Positions 52,995 through 62,400 of a stretch of 64,000 nt of DNA are shown here, piece by piece. The stretch's first letter is position 1. Every line of letters begins with the position of its first letter. The DNA is taken from contig JAPPAV010000005.1 of the NCBI GenBank assembly GCA_026705345.1, forward strand, positions 1 to 64,000, read 5' to 3'. A program made the translations under genes and the position numbers. Origin of the DNA: Gammaproteobacteria bacterium. GTDB lineage: Bacteria; Pseudomonadota; Gammaproteobacteria; Pseudomonadales; Azotimanducaceae. The notes under the pieces were generated by a model. It was not told the DNA's origin, made no database searches, and worked only from the letters and a program-made list of their open reading frames with translations.

Positions 52995-53105
52995 CGTAGG
53001 GGACGGGCTTGTCCCGTCCCGTGCCGGGAAACCCCGCGACGTAGGGGACGGGCTTGTCCCGTCCCGTCCCACGAAACCGGGCGACCACAAGGGTCGCCCC
53101 TACGA
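52995..53105. repeat. Two family A and one family B element between gspC-like gene and gspD
   Basis: Family A at 52995-53021 and 53040-53065, both opening CGTAGGGGACGGGCTTGTCC; family B at 53080-53105 in the opposite orientation. Each forms an 8-bp or longer stem. They occupy most of the 220-bp gap before gspD and would be hairpins in the gspD leader RNA. Confidence 0.93.
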
Positions 53106-53137
53106 AGGGGTTGGTTCCATGAGAAACGGAGGATTCG

Positions 53138-55243
53138 ATGACCGACAAGCAGCCTGAAGGACGGTCGCGCCCCGCATACATCCCGGCCTCTCTCTTGCGA
53201 GGGGCAGGCCCCTCGCGCTCCCCCGCTGAAGGCTCCTGGCGAGCAGCCATCACCGCCGCATCCGTCGCGACCGGGCTCGCCCTGGCCGGGTGCTCGTCCA
53301 TGCGCGTGCCGCCGCTGCCGGAACCGATGCGTACCGCCGTGCCGGTGGCGGAAACGGAGGCCATGGACCTCCCCGGCGAGTCCGGGCAGGACCGGACCGC
53401 GCTGAAGGTCACACCCGCGCCGGGCGTGTCCGTCGGCCCGCGCATCGCCGAAGGCACCGTGGACCGCCTGGGCGCGGACCTAACCGGCGACTCCATCACC
53501 GTGGCGTTCAACGAGGCACCGTTGCCGGTGTTCATCGACGAAGTCTTCAACGAGCACCTGGGCCTGTCCTACCACATCGCGCCGGAGCTGGCCGGCAAGA
53601 CGGACCTCGTGACGCTCCGCGTCAGCGACCCCATGACCCCCAGCGAGTTGTTCACCCACGCTCGCCGCGTCCTGGAGGAGCACTACGGCGTGCGCATCCG
53701 CGAGGAGGACGACGGCACGCTGTCCTTCGTCGCCGCCGAGGAGATCACCACCAGCGGCATCCCGCTCCTGATCAGCGGCCGGACCCGCCCGGAAGTGCCG
53801 GCGACCCAGCGCGTGATCTTCCAGATCGTGGTCATGAAGGCGATGCGGCCCATCGAGATGGTGAGCCTCCTGGATCGGCTGCTGAAGGGCGTCGATCTCG
53901 AGTTCGAGGAGCTAGGGGAACTCAACGCCGTGCTCCTGAAGGGCAAGGTCTCCCTCGTCGACCGCGCCGTCGCCATGATCGAGGTGCTCGACCAGCCCAT
54001 CCTGTCGAGCCGCAAAGGCATCGTCATCGAGCCCGTCTTCCTCGACGTCAACGTCATGGCCTCGGAACTGATCGAGATCCTCGAAGCCCAGGGCTATACC
54101 GCGAACGAGGGCCGCGACGAGATCGGGGCGAGCGTCATCCTGCTGCCCCTGGACAATGCCAACAAGCTGGTGGTGTTCGCCGTCGACCCCGTGGTTCTCG
54201 ACCGCGTGGAGGAGTGGGCGGTGGTGATGGACGCCCAGCGCGAGGCGTCGGTGGAGGACGGCTGGTTCCACTACGAGTTCCGGAACACCCAGGCCGAGGA
54301 CCTGATCGCCACACTGAACGAGATCATGAGCGCCGAGGCGGCAAGCCCGGACGGCGGGGCGGCGGGCGGCAACGCTCCCCAGTCCGCCCGCAAGCTCGTC
54401 TTCATCAAGAGCACCAACACCGTCCTCTACCGGGGCAACGGCAAGGACTGGTCGCGCATCCGCGCCTTCATCGACCAGTTGGACCGGCCCGTGCCGCAGG
54501 TGCTGATCGAGGTGCTGCTCGCCGAGATCACTTTGACAGGAAAAGAGGAGTCGGGCATCCAGTACCTCGTCAACGCGGGCTTCGGCAGCCGCGGCGTGGA
54601 CATCCAACTTGCCTCGGGCGGCGTCACGCTGACCCTGGACGGCGCCGGCCAGACACGGGCGCTGTTGAGTCTCGCCTACGAGGACAGCCGCGTCTCCATC
54701 CGCTCCCGGCCCTGGCTGGTGGCCAAGAGCGGCGAGTCCGCCAACATCTTCGGCGGCTCCCAGGTGCCGGTCATCTCCCAGCGCGCCGAGGGGCCCCAGG
54801 AGGGGGGATCCGCCAGCGTCGTCCAGCAGATCGCCTACCGCGACACCGGCGTCACGCTCAACATCACCCCCATCGTCCAGGCCAACGGCCTCGTGGACCT
54901 CACCATCAGCCAGAGCCTCTCGGAGCAGCGCGCCACGAGTGCTGCGTCCCTCACGCCCACCATCCTCACCCGCGATATCAGCACCAGTCTCACCCTGCGC
55001 GACGGCCAGTCGCTGCTCATGGGCGGCCTGATTTCCGAGGGCCAGAGCCAGGGCCGCTCGGGAATGCCGGGACTGGCGCGGGTGCCGGTCGTCGGACGGC
55101 TCTTTCGCGCGGATTCCTATCAAAAAGACCGTACCGAACTCATCGTGATGGTGATACCCTACGTCATCGCTGACCATAGGCAGGGCCGGGAACTGACCGA
55201 TCAGATCAGGTCGCAGCTTGAACTGCATCGGCGTTTCCTGTAG
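53138..55243 (+). CDS. gspD: Type II secretion secretin GspD, lipoprotein form
   Basis: A 701-residue secretin. The signal region ends TGLALAGC, a lipobox. N-domains follow (ITVAFNEAPLPVFIDEVFNE), then the C-terminal pore domain with VPQVLIEVLLAEITLTGKEE, VPVISQRAE, YRDTGVTLNITPIVQANGLV and MPGLARVPVVGRLF. Before the hydrophobic signal core is an in-frame family C element (LLRGAGPSRSPAEGS), lengthening the n-region to about 37 residues. Being last in the operon is unusual; gspD is more often near the front. Confidence 0.93.
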   Translation: MTDKQPEGRSRPAYIPASLLRGAGPSRSPAEGSWRAAITAASVATGLALAGCSSMRVPPLPEPMRTAVPVAETEAMDLPGESGQDRTALKVTPAPGVSVGPRIAEGTVDRLGADLTGDSITVAFNEAPLPVFIDEVFNEHLGLSYHIAPELAGKTDLVTLRVSDPMTPSELFTHARRVLEEHYGVRIREEDDGTLSFVAAEEITTSGIPLLISGRTRPEVPATQRVIFQIVVMKAMRPIEMVSLLDRLLKGVDLEFEELGELNAVLLKGKVSLVDRAVAMIEVLDQPILSSRKGIVIEPVFLDVNVMASELIEILEAQGYTANEGRDEIGASVILLPLDNANKLVVFAVDPVVLDRVEEWAVVMDAQREASVEDGWFHYEFRNTQAEDLIATLNEIMSAEAASPDGGAAGGNAPQSARKLVFIKSTNTVLYRGNGKDWSRIRAFIDQLDRPVPQVLIEVLLAEITLTGKEESGIQYLVNAGFGSRGVDIQLASGGVTLTLDGAGQTRALLSLAYEDSRVSIRSRPWLVAKSGESANIFGGSQVPVISQRAEGPQEGGSASVVQQIAYRDTGVTLNITPIVQANGLVDLTISQSLSEQRATSAASLTPTILTRDISTSLTLRDGQSLLMGGLISEGQSQGRSGMPGLARVPVVGRLFRADSYQKDRTELIVMVIPYVIADHRQGRELTDQIRSQLELHRRFL
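53190..53238. repeat. Family C element inside the gspD signal region
   Basis: Palindrome GCGAGGGGCAGGCCCCTCGC followed by the usual Pro-coding tail. It is read in the same frame as the array copies at 15236 and those upstream of rluB. Confidence 0.9.
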
Positions 55244-55408
55244 AAACGGCGCGGTTAGGGCGTTTGAGCGGTGCAATTGGCGAAAAAAAGTGTTGCCAAT
55301 GCGCCCAAGGCGTGGCTAAATCTCGCTAGCTCAGTGGCGTGGGGGGGGTTCCCCGCCCGGGTCATAGGCTCTATGGCAGTGAATGTTAGGAAGACTTTGG
55401 AGTAAACA

Positions 55409-57271
55409 ATGCTCTGCAAAACAACCATGAGGGCTGCTATGGCCCATGTGCTCGCGACGGTGGGCATCCTCGGCGCCTTCGGTGCCGGTGCCGCGCCGGA
55501 CCTTCCCTACGCGACCGAGTCGCTGGGGGAAGAGGGGCCTTTTACGGTCAAGGCGACGGTCGGCGAGATCCTGCTGGATATCGAGATCGACACCTTGCTC
55601 GAGGCAGACAACAACTATTATCTGGTGCTCAACTTCTGGAGCGCGCAGATCACCGGTCAATTTGCCGAGGGGTACACGGCGACGCAAGGTGACACGGTCG
55701 GTACGGCGGGCGAAGCGAGGCCTGGGGAAACGGCGGCTGCTGCTGTCCAGCCGATGGTCGGACATGGCACGGGCTTCCGTTTTTACACGATCTCGGAAAG
55801 CACCACCACGACGGCCACGGTCACTGGCGTAGCTGGGGCGGTCGCGCCCACTCCGAGCGTCGGATCAGAGGGTGGTTCTCTTCTTACGGACGCTCAAATT
55901 ACCCGAGCTTCCAGAGGTGACGAAGACGATACCGCAGGGATGTATTTGCTTGATCTCCCCGACACGGCTATCCAAATCGGAACTCGTTTCCGGTTGGAAC
56001 TCGGTCAGGACAACCTGAAGGTCCCTGGACCGGGGACGTACTACGGCGACGTGTACATCTACGATAACCGTGGGGAAGCGCGGGCCGCCACGTTGGCCAG
56101 TTCTCCGTCCGATGCTCCCAACACCTACCTGGTCCATGAGCAGCAGAAGCTGTTCGAGATTAGAAGCACGATCGCGGCACCCGACGTCACGCCGATGCTT
56201 GCGACCGCGGATGTCGGGTACGATAGGGCACCAACGCTGGATGACGACGACAACGTGGTCGTGTCCAACGGCGGGCCGTTCCGCGGATTCGAGGCCGATA
56301 TGAGCGCGACTCCGCCGAAAATGGCCAACGTAGGCGTTCTGGCGATGATCGAGCTCAACACGGTAGAGGACTCCCTTCCAGGCTCGATGAACCCGGGGGA
56401 CCAAGGCTTCCTGGATGTGTCCACTGGTGGGGCATATGACGTCGCCTCCAATGCGGGCGGTGCGAGCTTTGTCGTCAAGGCAGCCGCAGGCGCTTTCGGG
56501 TTCGGCAACGGTGCCGGACAGAATCTTGTCGGCGACCGGGGCGAGGCACCGATCATGGGCGACAACCCGGCCACGGAGGATGTAACCGAGACCGACCATA
56601 CGATCAACCGAGGCGGCGCACCGACGGCCTTTAGGATTGCCACGGCCATGGACTGCACGGGTGGCAGCGCGCTTGCGTTGTACGCTCCCGACGCCGACGG
56701 CGACCCGGCGCGGATCGACCCCAGGGCGACCAGCAACCCGACGTTCTCCGCGGAAGCGACCGAAGGTCGCGCGTCGGTGAGTAGTGGTGATACGTTCTAC
56801 CTCTGCGTCAACGTCAGCACGAACGAGATTCCGATTCCCGTTGTCGGCGACGACAGGGAGTTGGATGGCTACAAGATCACGGTGACGCCGGCCGGAAGTT
56901 CCGCGACCACGGCGGATGCTAACGGCGGTGCCATTGATCGCAACGGTGCGTCCATCAACATCACCTACCTGAGTCTGGATCCGTCCTACAACCAGCGTCT
57001 GGTGATCGTGAACCGCACCGGTCGGGAAGCGACCTTCTGGATGGACGAATTCCAGACCGAGGAAGGCACGATGATCATGGGCGAGATTCGGGGAACCGTC
57101 GGGGCCATGTCCAGGATGGTGGTCGACGTTCAGAACGAGTTGATGCACAACATGGGCGGCCAGGACCGCGCGTCGGGCACCCTGAACCTCACGGCGCCGA
57201 CCGGCAACGTCGATGTCATGACCGTCCAGGTCCATCCCGGCACTGGCCAGATCGACACCACGATCTACTAG
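55409..57271 (+). CDS. Secreted protein of unknown function, possible type II substrate
   Basis: A 620-residue protein with signal peptide MAHVLATVGILGAFGAGAAP after a short N-region. It is acidic, beta-rich and Thr/Gly/Asp-rich, with stretches such as GLQNLKVPGPGTYYGDVYIY-like sequence (DNLKVPGPGTYYGDVYIYDN). Two Cys (DCTGG, YLCVN) could pair. I do not recognise a family; the C-terminal part (RLVIVNRTGREATFWMDEFQ) recalls the beta-domains of the 1256-residue protein downstream. ATG 55409 has a good ribosome-binding site (TTTGGAG). It directly follows gspD and ends at a strong terminator. Confidence 0.82.
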   Translation: MLCKTTMRAAMAHVLATVGILGAFGAGAAPDLPYATESLGEEGPFTVKATVGEILLDIEIDTLLEADNNYYLVLNFWSAQITGQFAEGYTATQGDTVGTAGEARPGETAAAAVQPMVGHGTGFRFYTISESTTTTATVTGVAGAVAPTPSVGSEGGSLLTDAQITRASRGDEDDTAGMYLLDLPDTAIQIGTRFRLELGQDNLKVPGPGTYYGDVYIYDNRGEARAATLASSPSDAPNTYLVHEQQKLFEIRSTIAAPDVTPMLATADVGYDRAPTLDDDDNVVVSNGGPFRGFEADMSATPPKMANVGVLAMIELNTVEDSLPGSMNPGDQGFLDVSTGGAYDVASNAGGASFVVKAAAGAFGFGNGAGQNLVGDRGEAPIMGDNPATEDVTETDHTINRGGAPTAFRIATAMDCTGGSALALYAPDADGDPARIDPRATSNPTFSAEATEGRASVSSGDTFYLCVNVSTNEIPIPVVGDDRELDGYKITVTPAGSSATTADANGGAIDRNGASINITYLSLDPSYNQRLVIVNRTGREATFWMDEFQTEEGTMIMGEIRGTVGAMSRMVVDVQNELMHNMGGQDRASGTLNLTAPTGNVDVMTVQVHPGTGQIDTTIY

Positions 57272-57298
57272 GTCGGACTAGAACGGAGCATTGGGCTT

Positions 57299-57330
57299 CG
57301 CCCCGCCGGTCCTTAACGAACGGCGGGGCG
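57299..57330. repeat. 10-bp perfect hairpin after the secreted-protein gene
   Basis: CGCCCCGCCG (57299-57308) pairs with CGGCGGGGCG (57321-57330) around a 12-nt loop. No T-run. Confidence 0.6.
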
Positions 57331-57357
57331 GGGAACCTCAAGGATGAGGTTCCTACG
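57331..57357. repeat. Palindromic element of another family (E)
   Basis: GGAACCTCA and TGAGGTTCC form a 9-bp stem around AGGA, followed by CTACG as in the reverse-oriented family A and B elements. Single copy in the window. Confidence 0.65.
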
Positions 57358-57376
57358 CTAAGCAACTCCAACCTAT

Positions 57377-57405
57377 GGAGGGCGTTTCACGCCCTCCTTT
57401 TTTTT
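57377..57405 (+). terminator. Rho-independent terminator
   Basis: GGAGGGCGT (57377-57385) and ACGCCCTCC (57389-57397) form a perfect 9-bp stem with loop TTC, followed by eight T. The clearest intrinsic terminator in the window; it ends the gspD/secreted-protein transcript. Confidence 0.92.
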
Positions 57406-57433
57406 GGTGGACCAGTTGGCTGGACCACCAGAT

Positions 57434-57460
57434 CGTAGGGGACGGGCTTGTCCCGTCCCG
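57434..57460. repeat. Family A palindromic element
   Basis: A perfect copy (CGTAGGGGACGGGCTTGTCC then CGTCCCG). It sits 864 bp before another copy at 58298, at the same place in the two halves of a tandem duplication. Confidence 0.92.
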
Positions 57461-57495
57461 ACAATCGTGCGAGCCATCCGTGTCCGCCACGGCAA

Positions 57496-57837
57496 GTAGG
57501 TTCGGACACACGCGATTTCGGTCTCACGTAGTCTAGGAGACCTCGCACAACTCCCGCCGTCAGACTCCGCGTCTGCTTTCAGCCAATTCGCACAGCGTCA
57601 TTGGCGATCGACGTACATCGCCCGCCGCGCCCGTGGCGGAGAATCTCCAGAAGGCATTCGCGACTACGGGATCGGTTGACCGCAAGGCCGGTCGACCGTG
57701 GCCATCGGGTGGATCGGGCAGATCGGATGTATAGTAGGTCCACTTCGACACACCCAGCGGGTCAAGGTTCGGGTCGCGGCCCCAGGGATCCGAAAGATCG
57801 CGGATCCGACCTTGGTTCGACACGGGAGTAACAGGCA
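57496..57837. repeat. Upstream block of duplicated unit, copy 1
   Basis: This gene-free block begins GTTCGGACACACGCGATTTC and runs to the start of the first coiled-coil gene. It corresponds to 58361-58690 over its whole length, with scattered substitutions; the stretch before the gene (CACTTCGACACACCCAGCGG) is nearly identical. A TATAGT box at 57730-57735 is kept in the second copy (GTATAGTAG) and may be the -10 of each gene. Confidence 0.8.
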
Positions 57838-58185
57838 GTGGGTAGTGAAGTAATCCAGGGTGCCACGTTCGTGGCGGTTTTGGCGATGACCGGCTTTCTC
57901 TGGCGTGTCTTCGGCAACCGGTTCGACACTTTCGCCGCCGACGTGAAAGACCGGTTCGACAAGATCGACGTCAAGTTCGACAAGGTCGACGGGAAGTTCG
58001 AAAAGGTCCACGAGCGACTCGGCACCCTTGAGGGTCGGTTCGACGGTCTTGAAGGCCGGTTCGGTACGCTGGAGGCGAGGGTCGAAGGGCTGGCCACGGA
58101 CCATCAGAGGCTGTCCGAGCAGATCGCCGAATTCCGCGGCGAGATGCGCGCCCGCTTCCCCTTGCCGCCGATCGGCGAGCCGTAG
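57838..58185 (+). CDS. Small membrane-anchored coiled-coil protein, copy 1
   Basis: A 115-residue protein with GTG start. One N-terminal membrane helix (VIQGATFVAVLAMTGFLWRV) is followed by a heptad-like coiled-coil with repeated RFDKIDVKFDKVDGKFEKV-type units and ends LATDHQRLSEQIAEFRGEMR then ARFPLPPIGEP. It is clearly paralogous to the gene at 58691. Function unknown; proteins of this shape are common as small helical membrane proteins of mobile or variable regions. Confidence 0.78.
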   Translation: MGSEVIQGATFVAVLAMTGFLWRVFGNRFDTFAADVKDRFDKIDVKFDKVDGKFEKVHERLGTLEGRFDGLEGRFGTLEARVEGLATDHQRLSEQIAEFRGEMRARFPLPPIGEP

Positions 58186-58297
58186 CGAACTCAAAGGCCG
58201 CGGGTCACGGGTCAGCCGGTCGGTTTTCGATCGCGCCCGGCGTTTACATGAAAGTTTCCACCCCGGGGCCGGGGCGCCGACGTGCAGGGAACACGGT

Positions 58298-58324
58298 CGT
58301 AGGGGACGGGCTTGTCCCGTCCCG
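58298..58324. repeat. Family A palindromic element within the duplicated unit
   Basis: Same sequence as the copy at 57434-57460 and at the same relative position, so the element was probably present before the duplication. Confidence 0.92.
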
Positions 58325-58360
58325 TGGCGGAAGCAACGGCACATTCAGCGGGTAACCAGT

Positions 58361-58690
58361 AGCTTCGGACACACGCCATTCCGGTCTCACGTCGTTTAGG
58401 AGACGTCGCACAGGTTTGACGGCCAGACTCCGCGTCTGATTTCGGTCAATTCGCACATCCTGATGGGCGATTGGCGTACGTCGCCGTCGCCTTCCCTGGC
58501 GGAGAATCTCCGGAAGGTGCTCGCGATGCAGATCGGTTGACCACAGGGACAGCCGAGACGTGGCCATCGGGTGGTTCGGGTGTATAGTAGATCCACTTCG
58601 ACACACCCAGCGGGTCAAGGTTCGGGTCGCGGCCCGGGGTCCGGAAAGATCGCGGATCCCGACCTTGGTTCGACATAGGAGTAGCAGGCA
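58361..58690. repeat. Upstream block of duplicated unit, copy 2
   Basis: Begins GCTTCGGACACACGCCATTC and aligns with 57496-57837. With the genes included, the tandem unit is about 855-865 bp. Confidence 0.8.
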
Positions 58691-59071
58691 ATGGGTAGTG
58701 AAGTAATCCAAGGTGCCACGTTCGTGGCGGTTTTGGCGATGGCCGGTTTCCTCTGGCGGGTCTTCGACAAACGGTTCGAGACCTTCGCCATCGAAGTGAA
58801 CGGCCGGTTCGACCGGTACGCCGCTGAAATGAACGACCGGTTCGACAAGGTCGACGAAAAGTTCGACGGAGTCCACGACCGACTCGGTGCCCTTGAGGGT
58901 CGGTTCGCCGGTCTCGATGGGCGTTTCGACGGTCTCGAGGTCCGGTTCGGTTCGCTGGAGGCGAGAGTGGAAGGGCTGGCCACGGATCATCAGAGGCTGT
59001 CCGAGCAGATCGCCGAGTCCCGCGGCGAGATGCGTGCTCGCTTCCCCCTGCCGCCGCTCGGCGAGCCGTAG
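58691..59071 (+). CDS. Small membrane-anchored coiled-coil protein, copy 2
   Basis: A 126-residue paralogue of the protein at 57838 with an ATG start. The membrane helix (VIQGATFVAVLAMAGFLWRV) and the C-terminus (LATDHQRLSEQIAESRGEMR) are nearly identical, while the middle coiled-coil has one extra 11-residue unit (RYAAEMNDRFD). This unit gain suggests the repeat region is the evolving part. Confidence 0.8.
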   Translation: MGSEVIQGATFVAVLAMAGFLWRVFDKRFETFAIEVNGRFDRYAAEMNDRFDKVDEKFDGVHDRLGALEGRFAGLDGRFDGLEVRFGSLEARVEGLATDHQRLSEQIAESRGEMRARFPLPPLGEP

Positions 59072-59410
59072 CGAGGCTCAAGAGGCCGCGAATCACCCGG
59101 TCAGCCAGGGTGCACTACCATCGCCTTCAACCCGACGCGCGACTTCCGGCACTCCGTGGTTGGACCGCCAGGCGTCTACGGGAATGACGCAGTGCTCTTT
59201 TTGACCCCGCGGCTGATCCGCCGGACGCGGCCGGTGCCAAGCCTTCCCTCGGTCGACCGCTTGTTGGACAGGCGGCTCGATTGGGTGCGCCAGGCACAAC
59301 CCGGAAACGGGTGTGAACTGATCCCCTCGTGGCCCGCTAAGCCCCTAGGTTGTGTGCTGTTCTCGATCCGATGAACTCTGTGCGAAACACCTGTGTCCAA
59401 TGCTCCAGCG
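59072..59410. other. 339-bp gene-free stretch before the propeller protein
   Basis: No credible gene. The 72-codon frame at 59156-59374 has no ribosome-binding site and no family features. The stretch must contain the promoter for the gene at 59411, but I see no convincing -35/-10 pair. Confidence 0.45.
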
Positions 59411-62400
59411 ATGAACGAACGTACTAGTGTCCCGGGCGTGAGTGTCCGTCGACCATGTCGAAGCGGCGTCATCGACTTCGGTGTACGCAGCTTTCGGCAC
59501 CTCGGCGGCAGGTTGGTCGCGGTCGTCGTCGCCGCGGTTGCGATTTCGGTCGATGCAGCCCACGACGTGCCCTGGTTCCCCTCGGCCGCCGATCGTGGTC
59601 GCCAAGGCTTCGTGCGCATCATCAACCACGCGTCCCGCGAGGGCACTATTCGGTTCTTCGCCGTCGACGACGACGGCAACCGGATCGGCCCTCGGGAGCT
59701 GTCCATCGATGCCAACGAGGTCCTCCACTTCACCTCCGACGACCTGGAGACCGGCAATGCCGAGAAGGGCCTCGACGTCGGCACCGGATCCGGCAACGGC
59801 GACTGGCGCCTGGAATTCGCCAGCGATCTGGACATCGAGGTACTCGCCTACGTCCGTTCCGGCGACGGACTTCTCGCCTCCATGCACGAGGTAGTCGGCA
59901 CCGGCGACGACGACCGACACCGCTTGGCCCTGTTCAACCCCGCCGGGACCGCGAACCCGGCGAGCCGCTTGCGGATCGTAAACGCCGGCGATCCGCTCCA
60001 GGTAACGATCAACGGGATCGACGATGAAGGAAGTCCCTCCGGCGAAGTCGTCGTCTCGGTTTCGGGTGGGGCCTCCCGAACGCTTGCCGCCCATGAGTTG
60101 GAATCCGGCGGCATGTTCGACGGAGCGCTGGGCGACGGCGAGGGCCAGTGGCGGCTCAGCGTATCCGCCGACGGTCCGATCACGGTGATGAACCTGTTGG
60201 AAGGCGCGACGGGGCAGCTCGTGAATCTCGGTTCCACGCCGATCACCCCGGACGCGTCCGGTGTTCACCGGGTCCCGTTATTTCCGGGCACGTCCGACGC
60301 GTCTGGCCGGCGTGGCCTGGTCCGCGTCATCAACCGCTCGGACCGGTCCGGGTCGGTGGCAGTCGACGCCGTCGACGATTCCGGCGCGGACTACGAACCG
60401 GTCACGTTGATGCTCGGTCCCCACGCGGCCGTGCAGTTCGACGCCAACGACTTGGAGACGGGCAATCCTGACCTCGGGTTTACCGCCGCTATCGGACCGG
60501 GCAGCGGCGACTGGCGGCTCAACCTGTCTAGCGACCTTGCCATCGAGGTTCTGTCCTTTGTCCGGACCGATCACGACGGGTTCCTGACGCCCATGCACCC
60601 TGTCGCGCCCGCGCCCGGTTACCGGCATCGCGTAGCGATCTTCAATCCCGCCAGCAACCCGAACGAGGTCAGCCGGTTGCGATTGGAGAACTCGGGTCCC
60701 GGCGTCGCGTCCTTGACGATCACGGGCGTCGACGACCTCGGCACGTCGCCGGGCAGGGGTGTCGGGCTCACCGTCCCGGCCGGGCAGACCAGGACGTTGA
60801 CGGCACAGGAACTCGAACCCGGCAGCGATGCCTTCGAAGGCGAACTCGGCGACGGCACCGGCAAATGGCGGCTCTCGATCGAAGCCGATGGGCCGATCCA
60901 GGTCATGAACTTGCTGGCGAGTTCAACGGGCCACCTGACGAGCCTCGCCACGGTACCAACGAACTTCGCGCCCGCCAACGCCTCCGCGTTCGACGACCGC
61001 GTCGTTGGCAAGCGACTGGTCGAAGCGGGCGGCGATAGCTACATCGACTTCGTATCCACCGGGCGCTACCGCGAGACCCGGGACGGGCAGGCCGTACTCG
61101 GCGGCTATGTCTACGAACGCTCAGGCGCGGCAGCGGCGACCATCGAAATCGATCCGGACGACGGCGAAGCGTGCACCATCGAACTCACCTTCGAATCGCG
61201 AATTGCCGGTCGGATAAGCCCCTGTGATGCCGCCACGGCATCGCCTTGGCGGCTGCTCGTGCCAAGCCGGCCCGCCAACGGCGGCGTTGCCTACGAAATC
61301 ACCGCCATGATTGCCACCCTGCCGCCGGGCACTTGGACACCCGATGTCGCTCGCGACGCGGAGGTCATCCTCGCCGACGACGCTGTACGCATCGAATTCG
61401 CCAACGGCGGCTATGTGGATGTGGGCGAGCACCGCTACACCTGTTGGGACGTCGCCGGCTGCGTCATCGAGGACGGGATTCTCCGGTCCGGCAGGATCCG
61501 GCAGACATCGTCGGTTCCGCTCTGGGACTTCGAACTGCTCGAGGACAACCAGTCCGCCACCGGGCTTGCCTATGCGAACGGCGCCGTCTACGTGCTCGAC
61601 TCCGCAGATCGCAAGGTCTACGCCTACGACGGGTCGGGCCACATCCCGGCGCTCAGCTTCGATCTTGCTGCCGACACCCACACGGCGGTCGGCATTACCT
61701 TCGGCGACGACAGGTTCTACGTCGTCGACGAACTGGATTTCTTCGAGCAAGCACCGCGCAAGGTGTTCGTCTACGACTGGTTGGGACTTCATCTCGAGGA
61801 TGCCGACTTCGAGTTGGACACCGCCATCCGGGAGCCCCGCGGCCTCGGGTACGCCAACCGCAGGCTTTTCTTCGCCGATGCGTGGACCCGCAAGGTCTAT
61901 GCCTACTCGACGACAGGCGAGCGCGACCCGGACGCCGACTTCGACCTGGACGCCGACAACCGCTTGCCACGCGGAATCGCCCACGACGGCGATCGGTTCT
62001 ACGTCGTCGACATCTTCGACGACAAGGTCTATGCCTACCGGGAGAACGGCGACCGCGATGCGGATCGGGATTTCGAACTGGCTGGCGGCAACGGCTTCGC
62101 CCGGGGCATCGAGGTCATCGCGGACGAGTTCTACGTCGTCGACTCGCCGTGGGTGTTCGTCTATCCGGCCGATCGACCCGATCTCGTTGTCGACGGGGTC
62201 TCGGTCGACGATGCGAGGCCGGGACCGGGCGAGTCGCTCGATCTGGGCGCAACCGTACGCAATATCGGCCACCGGCGGTCTGCGCCAACGACGTTCAGTT
62301 TCTACCTTTCGACCGACGCCCATATCGGCAGCGCCGATCAGGTGGTCGGCGAGGCCGAGGTCGAGGGTCTGGGGCCTGGCACCACCGTTCGCGCCGTCGG

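Noticed and set aside
55322-55345. tRNA-like stretch (CTAGCTCAGTGGC) near the secreted-protein promoter
   Set aside because: No acceptor stem, anticodon arm or T-arm can be built around it; only the D-arm-like string is present.
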